Positions 1-8,520 of a stretch of DNA of 34,885 nucleotides are shown in pieces. The stretch spans positions 1 to 34,885 of the forward strand of contig RBZT01000934.1 of NCBI GenBank assembly GCA_003693705.1, read 5' to 3'. Each line of letters opens with the position of its first letter. Position 1 is the first letter of the stretch. Origin of the DNA: Polymyxa betae (Eukaryota; Endomyxa; Phytomyxea; Plasmodiophorida; Plasmodiophoridae). A program made the position numbers and the translations under genes. Under the pieces are notes generated by a model that had not been told where the DNA came from, searched no databases, and saw only the letters and a list, made by a program, of their open reading frames with translations.

Positions 1-660
1 CAGATTCTGGACGTCTCTAGTTGTCCATGTTTTTGCAAGGCTTGGAAAATGCTCTTTTTCGATTAAAGTCATTATTTGGGCGCAAGTGAGAACACCGAGA
101 CCGTTTAATTCAAGCATTTTAGCCTGAACTTCTTCTGGAATGAACCTTTTCTGAGCGAGTGCTGCCAACTCTTCGTCATCTAGAATTTCATGGTTGTGTT
201 CATTGCGGATCTCATACACTTCATATCCATCATCAGTACGCTGTCGAAGTTTGATTGCGAAAAGACAATCGCATTTGTTTGTCGCCCTTTTTCTTTGAAA
301 CTCTTTTGTTACTTTTGATTCCTTTTTTTGATGTGTTCCAGAGCGAAAGCAACAGAAGTTGACAAATTTCAATTTCTTGGTACTCGTCTGAAATAAGGGC
401 GAACAAGCGAATTGCTCGCAGATTTTCTTTGCTGCAGATAGGGATTCGAACACAGTTCCAATTGACATTTCCCCAGCACAAATCACTTTAACTGGAGATA
501 TGGTTTTTTCAGGGAGGGGATCAGCGGAGCATTCCGTTACATCGCGATCTTCAGGCATGGATCCGAGATCAGGCGAGAGCGGTCCATCACTAAAGTCGAC
601 TTCTACGCTCCTCACATCCGTGCTGGAAAAGCTAAAGAGGTTAGCGACACGAGAGAACAT
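1..660 (-). CDS. FAR1-type DNA-binding / MULE-like transposase, partial at left edge
   Basis: An uninterrupted frame of 220 codons runs from ATG at 660 off the left edge. Residues 70-160 have the layout of a FAR1 domain, the WRKY-GCM1-like zinc finger at the N-terminus of Mutator-like (MULE) transposases and FAR1 proteins: a basic segment, FCCFRSG (Cys103/104), KCDC (Cys130/132) and EHNHE (His155/His157). After it comes a helical stretch with RFIPEEVQAKML, typical of the region between FAR1 and the MULE catalytic domain. The DDE catalytic part would lie beyond the window, so transposase and domesticated transcription factor cannot be told apart. There is an in-frame TAG upstream, at about 739-741, and the ATG at 660 is the first in frame after it. 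Its AT-rich codon use differs from the GC-rich host genes. The domain call is firm; activity is unknown. Confidence 0.72.
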   Translation of the reverse strand, partial: MFSRVANLFSFSSTDVRSVEVDFSDGPLSPDLGSMPEDRDVTECSADPLPEKTISPVKVICAGEMSIGTVFESLSAAKKICEQFACSPLFQTSTKKLKFVNFCCFRSGTHQKKESKVTKEFQRKRATNKCDCLFAIKLRQRTDDGYEVYEIRNEHNHEILDDEELAALAQKRFIPEEVQAKMLELNGLGVLTCAQIMTLIEKEHFPSLAKTWTTRDVQNL

Positions 661-727
661 GACTTCAGACGGGATCGGGGGCAGAAATGTCACGAGTGGG
701 GAACGTGGTCGTAGATCTAAGACGTAT

Positions 728-781
728 GCGACCGCCTATATAGGAGGTCGCGCACGCAGTTAAAACTGCGACCGGTCGCAG
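728..781. promoter_or_regulatory. Palindromic TATA region upstream of the FAR1 ORF
   Basis: Two palindromes lie side by side. Positions 728-751 form a 24-bp inverted repeat (GCGACC...GGTCGC, two mismatches) centred on CTATATAG. Positions 766-781 are a perfect 16-bp palindrome, CTGCGACCGGTCGCAG. Both share the core GCGACC/GGTCGC and lie 70-120 bp upstream of the minus-strand ORF start at 660. They could be its promoter with a TATA box and paired operator-like sites, or subterminal repeats of the mobile element. Confidence 0.4.
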
Positions 782-1714
782 ACGTAGCAGGGTCGTTTAA
801 TGCCGGGATGATGGATGTGTATGATCGGCGTAGATTGGTCCGTAGCGCTACTTCCTTGAAAAGGCACATTCGTGTTGTGCTCTGCCACGAAACGTCGTAC
901 TGGCTCGTTTTGCGCTGTGAAAGCTCCATAAATGGGTTTTAGTAAGGCATCCGGTATGTTGGCGATAATTCGTCATGGACAACACAGCAACAGCATGACG
1001 ACGCTGCGGCTGGAGGATGGAGAGCGCTCTTGATAGCGAACAGAGATTCAGGTTGATGGCGTTCGTGGCTTCGCAGGAAAGACGTTTGGCCACAGTAGTA
1101 GTCGAACAAACTACAGAAGTGGTCGTAGGAAGTCGCGCTGGCCCATTGGATTCGGCGCCTCGTTTCAGAGCATACAGCTGGGCGAACAATGCCACAGGTT
1201 GATGATGAACACAGTTACTATGGTAAATTGACTTTGGGAGGGAGACGACGAGAAAGGCAAAGAGAGTGGAGGCAGAAGATGTCATGGAGGCTGTATTCGG
1301 TATTGTCAAAAGCGTGCTGGAGGCAAATAGAATGAGAAATGAATATCTGATTGAAACGGGGAAACAAGCGTAGATACTCCATATACGGTGATGGATGGCT
1401 TTCTATCAGACCGAAAATGTTGCCCATCGAAGACAAAGACGTTTGCTGATTCTCAGGTGGAATCTTGAATTCAGATCGCTCTATTCAGATTGGTGCAAGG
1501 AAGCCTGTCTGAGCGCGTTTCAGAGCGAATGGTGTAAGAGATGCCTGCGATATAGCTTCATCAGCCAATCTACCAATATTGGATGGAACAGCACCGATCC
1601 GTGATTTTCGATTGCAAGGTGAAAACGGGCTGACGTTCACGATTGTGATATTGAATAAGAAGCAAGGTCTGCGGGGTTTCGAATGCCATCCATGGACGTT
1701 CAGGAAGCACCGTG

Positions 1715-1728
1715 AGGGTTTAGGGTTT
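1715..1728 (+). repeat. Telomere-like tract (TTTAGGG, 2 units)
   Basis: AGGGTTTAGGGTTT in otherwise unassigned DNA. Confidence 0.7.
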
Positions 1729-2090
1729 CGGACTGGATGACGAGAAAACCGACAAATAGTTTTGTTTGATGAAGTTGTTGACGTTTTTATGGGAATTGAC
1801 AGAGTGCATCTAGAGAATGTGCTCAGATATAGGAATCAGCCGCACTATAGACAGAGCCGCTGGATACCGACGGAAACGTCATCTTAATTGGTGACAGCCA
1901 GATCGACACCGATTTGCGATTTCATGACGAATAAACTGATATATGACATACAGACAATGGCGAATGACGATGTATGAGTGATTATATGCAGATTCAGTAT
2001 CAGACAGATAGCCAAGGCAATTGAGCTGAGCGGATATTTTGAAAGTACCATCAGCTGGTGGTTATTGGCCAGCCGTTCTACGAACACCAT

Positions 2091-2104
2091 TAGGGTTTAG
2101 GGTT
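2091..2104 (+). repeat. Telomere-like tract (TTTAGGG, 2 units)
   Basis: TAGGGTTTAGGGTT, directly adjoining the start of a minus-strand open frame at 2090. Confidence 0.7.
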
Positions 2105-2415
2105 GACCCTCTAAATATAAAACGGACCAAGAAAAGCGGGTGACGTGACCGCTTGCTGTAAGCACAAATCTGTCGACGTATCGGTGCCAGTCGCTACGGC
2201 ATAGATTATCACCAGGATGACGGCCACGACAGACGACGTCCTCATCGATGAGATGCGGACCTCGAGTCAGTCGGTAACCCGTAACGTGTTGCAAGTCTCG
2301 CAAGTGCCGCAACACGAGGCGCAGCCCCGGTTACCTTGCCAAGATTCAACTGACTAATCCGAGTGGTGCTTTTTTTAAAAATGATCAAAAAATTCCAACA
2401 TTGAGTGAGCGTATG

Positions 2416-2934
2416 TTAGCAAAGTTGGATGAACTTTTGGGCCCTCGTGAGAGCCATTCCGATGATAGAAGTTACTAGAAGGAGATACAGCAGCATAACG
2501 ATGAATAGCTTGACGTCGAAGCACACCCGAGAACGAACGGATCGATTTCGAAGGATGGCAGGCCGTTCTTCGAAATATGGTTTTGCTAGCAGCGTGAGAA
2601 GGAAAATGATTGAGAGCGTTCGGGTGAGCAGATACGATTTGCTTATCGCCGTAAGAATGAGGATGGTGACCGTATCCGAGCTGGCCAGCATGCAAAGTCT
2701 CCCAATAAGAATGCTCTCATACGAAATCTCAATTGGATGAAGATCCGACATAGTATCTACAAGGCAGATTCAGCCTGATCTTCCGGTCGTCCAATGAGAA
2801 GAGAAGAGACCCATAAAGGCAGGAGCATTCCGATCTGGTCGGATAATGAGAGAATCAACAGCCGGCATGCTGGTCACGAAAGACCCCACCCAGATTATGA
2901 TGAGAGCGAAGATCACGATGCCCCGCGCCAGCAT
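2416..2934 (-). CDS. Small multi-pass membrane protein, inverted paralogue of 4430-4954
   Basis: The two-exon model is 2811-2934 and 2416-2756 with a 54-nt GT-AG intron (2757-2810), giving 154 residues. The N-terminus has a signal peptide or TM helix (residues 4-22), followed by NAPAFM at the splice junction. A long hydrophobic hairpin lies around residues 65-100 and another TM around 118-140. The function is not recognised. The main support is the plus-strand gene at 4430. Both have a leading hydrophobic helix, the APAF motif directly before a phase-1 intron, a following (D/E)xxSD motif, a matching spacing to xxL-x-x-RL, then a hydrophobic block with LLAKP / LIFARP. Conserved intron position and reading frame argue for real genes or a recent pseudogene pair. 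Codon use is not strongly biased, and expression is unknown. Confidence 0.5.
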
Positions 2935-4429
2935 ATTCGCGCGTCGCGATCAAAGTGAAGGCAACAAATAGGACTGGCACCGCGCATCAAAACGGCCATA
3001 GCATTCGGTAATCTCGAAACCTTCACAAAAAGATGCGCATTGAAAAACACGAAACGACCCTGTCATCGGCTAAACAGTGCGTACGTGACGCACTTTGTTG
3101 TCATCGAGAGATTCATTACGGTATTCTTAGAAGAATGGAATTTTGCCTGCTCCGTGACTCGCTTTTCGTGTTTGGAATGACCTAAAGATGGCCTAATGGG
3201 CCTAAAGCCCTAAATGGCCTATACTTGCCTGATACCAGATCGTCGTTGCAGAGTTGAGATTGATTGAATCATCCATTGTCGTCATTGTCAAACGTGTCTG
3301 TAAACAGCAATATCTATGACATCTTCCATTGGTTTGCAAATGTTTCTGAATCCTCAACGTTCGGCCAGTTAAAAAATCCAATGATTGTGTTGAAATATTG
3401 CTCAGATGTCGCCCCAACGCGTCGCACCACATTTCCTGCACTTTTCGATTTACCGATTTCGGAATATGACCACTCTTGATGTTTGGATTACGCTTCCGGT
3501 TTTTATTAACAGCGCTTTGCTTCTGTGACCAAATTCGCTACTGTATACTGACTGTGCGGTTAAAAAGGGGAAAATTTATGTGGATTTGAGGAAGACCTGT
3601 TTTATGGCATTTTCCGAAAGTATATTATGAAATCAACTTGCCTGTCACAACACCAATCTTAAGTTTCTGGAACAATGGAGAGTTTGTCGTTGATCCGTCT
3701 TAAAACGCTGATGATCTACGCTCGTGCGTAGGGCATACACAGGTGACAGTCTCCCTCGACGGTTTCCGATACAGTCTCAGTCTCATCTGAAGTGAAAAAA
3801 CAGTAATGTTTTTGTGCATGGTATTTGGCGAGTGCGCAGAATTGAGCAGATATGAGCACGCGTCAATTCGTTTTCGGATACTTTAGTCATAACAATAGAA
3901 CATCTAACAGTTTCGCCCTTCAGATACGCTTTCATCTAGGCAAAATGCTGCCAAATAGATTTGCCACCGCACCCATAATAATTGACTAAGCTGGAATCTT
4001 GTTAAAAGATGGTTGGTTGCTGAAAATTTCAGAAAGATGACAGAAACAGCAGAACTGTTTGGCGTGAAGTTTTGAATCTATACGGTTGCAAAGCGTACTC
4101 CCAGGTGGACCTGTGATGCATTCCGCCTGCCAACTCGAGAGCCACTAAAGATTGTTCTGGAATTGACCACAGTCATGCGTGGATTAGGGTTCTTGACACG
4201 GACTGAACATTAGGCTAGTTTTTAAGCCATTTTTTCCCGATCACACCATTTTGAGGCCATTCCAAACATGAAAATTTCGCTCATGGAGATTAGGCCATTT
4301 TTAGCATTAAACAACGCCTGAAAACCTGCGCGCATGGACACTTCGTAGGGCGAAGGTCAATCGAATGTCAACTTTAGCCGAAATTTTGTTTCTCCAGCGG
4401 CGTCGTAAGCCAATTCGCCTTCTCCACCG
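2935..4429. other. Intergenic DNA between the inverted paralogues
   Basis: AT-rich DNA with no credible coding frame. It has several copies of a GGCCTAA / AGGCCATTTTT-like word (around 3185-3225 and 4205-4310) and a single TTAGGGTT at about 4184. Nothing else is recognised. Confidence 0.4.
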
Positions 4430-4954
4430 ATGATGCCAGCGACCAGGGCTTTCGAGCTCGTGGTGGTCCCAGCCCTGACCCTAATACTTTCCGCGGCTAC
4501 AACTGCTGTCGCTGGCTCTTTAATGAGGATCCAATCAGCTGATATCGCTCCCGCCTTTCTCGGTATGCCTTTCGTTATCGAATAGTTTAATCTGCAATGA
4601 TTTGCGGTAGAGAAATTGTCGGATGGTCCAGGATTTCTTGAATATATTCACTTGCTACAGAATCGTCTTTATCCCAATTTATTCGAATTCTCTATTCTGT
4701 TCACGGTTTCGGATCTCTTTCGGGCATCCCCTCGAGCCCGCCTGCTTTCTATCTCCATCTTCTATTTGATATTCGCTAGACCCGTCGTTGATCGAATTCT
4801 GGCGCGTTTCTCGCCAAACTTTCGCTGCCTTCGTTTCTGTCTGTATATTATCCTGTTTTGCTCCATGCTCGCATACACTGGCATGTTGATTATGCTCTCT
4901 GACACTCTCGTCTCGGATCCAAACAACATCACGTCGTGTCAAGCTCTAACATGA
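4430..4954 (+). CDS. Small multi-pass membrane protein, paralogue of 2416-2934
   Basis: Two exons, 4430-4562 and 4611-4954, are separated by a 48-nt GT-AG intron in phase 1, giving 158 residues. Residues 9-30 form a hydrophobic N-terminal helix (signal peptide or anchor). APAFL precedes the intron and EKLSDG follows it. Hydrophobic stretches follow at about residues 88-105 and 120-145 with the motif LIFARP between them. The order of features and the intron position and phase match the minus-strand gene at 2416-2934, so the two are diverged inverted copies. The start is the first of two adjacent ATGs. No family is recognised, so membrane location is the only functional statement possible. Confidence 0.5.
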
Positions 4955-5019
4955 TTGTGTCATGTTAATAAACCCCAGCTTTGGATTTTCATACGATTCA
5001 CAAGTTGTGATTGCCGTCC

Positions 5020-5910
5020 ATTCATCTTTGCTACGACGGATCGCCTGAACTCCATTGCCGAAGGTGTGCTCAACAATGAGGCGCTATCAGACCTTCATTG
5101 ACCGCTTGCAACAAGACCTATCACGTCCATGAAGAAACGCTGACGTCCATCAGCCCTATGACTGCTGGTATGCCCAATCGGCCAGAAAGGGTACAATCCA
5201 TTTTCTTTGTTGTTCTATCCCGGTTCGACGTTACTCTCTTGCAGAACTTTTAACAAACATTTTTTGTTTTTTTCTGCTTCAATGTGATTTTTTTATTCTG
5301 AAACCTGAAAGCCTTGGGAAGATGGTAATAAAAGCCGCTCAGATGAGGAAATTTGACGCGAATTCTGCTATCCCATCACAGCTGACCGGAACGTGGTGAA
5401 CCTCGAATATGGTTCTTACCTGTCTATGGCTGGTATATGGGCTCCAGGACGGCTGTGCCGGCATCAAGGAGGCGTTTGATGTGGCAGCTCTCTTACCCTA
5501 CTTGATAAGCAGCCTAATCAAGTACCTCTGCAATACCTATCAGGCGATCATGGAAAGCGTTCTCTACGCAAAATAGTCTCAATGCTTTCAGGCAAGCTAT
5601 ACTGTCCGCCGAAGGTTGCACTGAGCCTTGTTCGCCCCCGAAAATCGCTTGTACAAGGTTGAGGAGAACGATTTCCGCGAGCTGGTCGAATTCATCAAAG
5701 GCGATGTCGTGACGGTTATGATTTGAAAAGCATCGTGGTCGTATAGTTGCATCGCAAAGCGCTGGCTCAAGCACCGTATCCGGGCCGTGCTCAATGCGAC
5801 ACGTTTGATTGAATGGGACTCTTGGCTGGAATCGGGCACCAAAGAATCTCAAACCCTAATGACGATTGTTGCCGAACGCTCTCTGCTGTTACCGGAACGC
5901 ATCTGTCACC
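5020..5910 (+). pseudogene. Decayed BTB/POZ-like gene, copy 1
   Basis: The DNA is colinear with copy 3 (6818-7830) but has no sustained frame. Matching blocks include the CTATCACGTCCATGAAGAAAC segment (BTB-style 'VHxETL'), a GAGGCGTTTGATGTGGC block and ACGATTTCCGCGAGCTGGTCG (reading NDFRELV). A terminal block reads ESGTKESQTLM in its frame and matches ESGTDEAQNLM of copy 3. Stops and frameshifts are frequent. The BTB label rests on the 'VHxETLxxMSPY' and 'VAKLYxL' patterns seen best in the other copies; it is a moderate inference. Confidence 0.45.
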
Positions 5911-6079
5911 AAACGAAATCTGTTATCACTTGTTCTTCTTGGGCACTTTTGCTGTTTGGGACATCCCTTCAAACAAGTTTTTTTTCCTAAGGGTTACGTT
6001 CGTCTGACTCGTGCTGACTCTACCTCTCACATCTATGCCTGAAGCATCTTCTCTAATTCGTCATCTTTGAGCGATTTCG

Positions 6080-6600
6080 TTAATGTTTGTAATATCCCCC
6101 TCAATGCTTGCACGTTGCCAAGCTTTATGACCTGCAAAGCTGCAGTTCAACCTTACTTGGGCAGAGAGTTACTTCGGTCGGCTTCGATAAACGCATCTAC
6201 GAGAACGACGACAGCGAGTTCCGCGAGCTGGTCGACCATCGCAGCTGCCATCTCGTGAACGACGTCGTGCCGGTCATAAACCATGCACCAAGTCTGCCAG
6301 AATCGCTGAGGTTGCTGGTTGATCAGACAGTTGCGGTTCGGGAGGCGTCCTGGGCCCGTTTGCTACGCGATACGTACCATGTTCTGGCGTTGAAATGGCT
6401 AAGGTTTCTGATTGGGAGGATACTCAAGGGACTCGTTCGGTGCAGTGGGATCCCGGCATCAGTTTGGGCGTCGGAGAGTCCCAAAGCCTGATGCCAACTA
6501 TTGCAAGATCGTGCCCGTTAATGCCCTTACGATTACGTACACTGAGGGTCCAGGCTGCGCCGCTGGCCGCGCTATGCCGCTAACAAATGTTTCCTATAAA
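6080..6600 (+). pseudogene. Decayed BTB/POZ-like gene, copy 2 (3' part)
   Basis: A 127-codon open segment (6108-6491) reads VAKLYDL, then ENDDSEFRELVDH, then NDVVPVI, and ends before a block reading GVGESQSLM. The same ordered motifs occur in copies 1 and 3, with VAKLYGL, DDFRPMLDNLSGDIVTGVI and ESGTDEAQNLM in copy 3. Frame changes separate the blocks, and the N-terminal BTB-like half is missing or unrecognisable. This looks like a truncated tandem duplicate. Confidence 0.42.
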
Positions 6601-6817
6601 TGCAAGGGTGAGATTTATAGGGCGATTCTGTCGTCTTCTCCCATTGCAGCAAATGGTTTAGGGATCCTGGCAGATCAATGAACTTGATCTGAACGCAAAA
6701 TTATCGCAGGGGCAAACCAACTCCGGTCAATGCTATTCAGTAGACGATTCTGTTCTCAATGAATCTTTTAAACCCATTATCGTATGCTCACCTGTTTCCC
6801 TGAGGCAGAACAACTGG

Positions 6818-7830
6818 TTGTTTCTTTCCGACTTTAATTATGCCAAGTCCAGAAGTACTTTTCGTTTTGCGTATTGTGCTGCTGAGAAACGATCCGGAAG
6901 CCAGTCAGCAGATTTCATTGTCCAGCAGACGTTCATCGAACTTGATGATCGGGCTGCGATGACAGACGCCAGAGGCTTGTTCGCCGAAGAGGTATCTATT
7001 AATGAGTGACCACCGGCAGCAAAATCTATCTCGTCCATCAAGAAACATTGGCGGTCATGAGCCCTTATGATCGCCAATATGCTGAATTGACCAAAGAAGG
7101 TAAACCGACCATTTGTGATGTTGTTTTTTGTGATTTAAAGAAGCGATCTGACTTATGTTTGATTTGTGTAGTGATGTGAAAGCCAAGAAACAATTAAAAT
7201 GAAAACGCACGTCTGGCTCTATGTTCCGAAAGGCAACTACGACCTGGACTAGTACGGATCTGTTTCACACCAACCTAAACCTGGCTATGCGCTTTAGAAA
7301 GACTGTGCTGACAGCGACGAGGCGTTTCATGTGGCTGTCTTCTCACACTTCGTGATGAGCGATGCGATTAAGGAGGCTTGTGTCAATTATCGGCAGTGCA
7401 AGGTTTACCGACCTGTACGCGTATTGGCCTCAACGCTTGTAGGTCGCCAAGCTATACGGGCTCGCTACAAACGTTTGTGAAAGATCGACATGGACGATTT
7501 CCGCCCAATGCTTGACAACCTGAGTGGCGATATCGTGACCGGCGTCATCATGGTCATCAAGTATGCAGAGCGACTGTTAGAATATCTGATTACGCTGGAC
7601 GATCAGAAAGTCGTTGTTCGGAATGCATCTCGTGCTCGCTTGTTACGCGCTGCGTATTGGGTGCTGTCGTCGTCGCGCTGGAAGAAAACTGACATCAGGC
7701 CGTACTCGATGCCACTTTCTATTTGAATGCAACTACGGGATCGAGTCGGGCACCGATGAGGCTCAAAACCTGATGTCGATCGTCGCCGAGCGCGTGCTGG
7801 AGGTATCACGCTGTTCGTAACTTGGAACGA
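6818..7830 (+). pseudogene. Decayed BTB/POZ-like gene, copy 3 (most complete)
   Basis: Readable segments in order are an N-terminal part ending LFAEEVSINE; a frame shift; then GSKIYLVHQETLAVMSPYDR, the pattern of a BTB/POZ domain (gxxxxVHkxvLaxxSpyf); LYVPKGNYDLD ending at TAG (7250-7252); a second in-frame TAG at 7295-7297; DEAFHVAVFSHFVMSDAI; VAKLYGL; the DDFRPMLDNLSGDIVTGVI block; and ESGTDEAQNLM. BTB proteins are commonly Cullin-3 adaptors or scaffold proteins, but this copy cannot make an intact product as read. A GT-AG intron may lie near 7099-7140. Confidence 0.48.
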
Positions 7831-8345
7831 GTCCTTTGCGGAGGCAGATGTCTTAGAAAGTATTGATGTTTGATGTTCTGGCGTTTCTCAGTCAAAAGAT
7901 TATGCATGCTGCACATTTGTGGAACCGTTTGTCTTCTCCTCGTCTTCTGGTAGAAACAATTTCTATCGTTCTCTCAGAACGCTCTGTCTGTTGTAATGCG
8001 TTATGTTCTTTTATTGTCTTCTTAGATGTATATATAACTATGCAAAGCTCAGTTTGGATAAAATTGTTTCTTGTTAGACTCCAGGCCCTATAGGCTTCGT
8101 TTGTTGCATTCATTACTTGTGTTTGTAAAGCTCATGGTATAGTATGGAAAATCGGATGTCATGGTTTGAGAAATCGTCGCAACTGGTTGGATTAGCCCAA
8201 GTAATCGCATTCGAGGTCTCACTATGAAAACCTTTGAAAGTGGGAATGGGTTCCGTTCGACTGTAAAGAAGGCCTTGCGCTGCATCTTTGTAATGTGATA
8301 TCTCATCCTAGAATATCAGTACCACCAAGGATCACTTTCAAAGGG
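7831..8345. other. Intergenic DNA, no feature recognised
   Basis: AT-rich spacer between the BTB-like relics and the NAPRT promoter region; only shadow frames under 80 codons. Confidence 0.4.
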
Positions 8346-8502
8346 TGTCGGGTCGGCGCTGTCGCCTTCAGTTCCAAGCGTCTGCGATAGGGTCATTACC
8401 CTTCGTCCAAGACGCCATCAGCTGGGGTCGAGTCGGTCGAGCCGGTCGCCACCCGACCGACAATTCGACTCCATAAGCTCCGGTCGAGGCTGATTCGGTC
8501 GG
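8346..8502. promoter_or_regulatory. GGTCG-rich promoter region of the NAPRT gene
   Basis: At least six GGTCG pentamers plus CGACC complements fall within about 160 bp ending about 20 bp before the NAPRT ATG. They include the run GGTCGAGTCGGTCGAGCCGG and ACCCGACCGAC. Clustering immediately upstream of a housekeeping gene suggests a promoter or transcription-factor binding array. No TATA box is evident. Confidence 0.35.
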
Positions 8503-8520
8503 AATCTGTCACATCTTAAG

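Larger units (their letters stand above)
782..2415. other. Low-coding stretch with two telomere-like tracts
   Basis: No gene could be assembled here. Minus-strand frames of 60-150 codons exist (for example 848-1309 and 1884-2090). The latter begins just after a telomere-like tract and has one hydrophobic stretch of about 25 residues, like the first exon of the two-TM family at 29-32 kb, but no residue-level similarity is convincing. The region may be a decayed gene. Confidence 0.3.
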
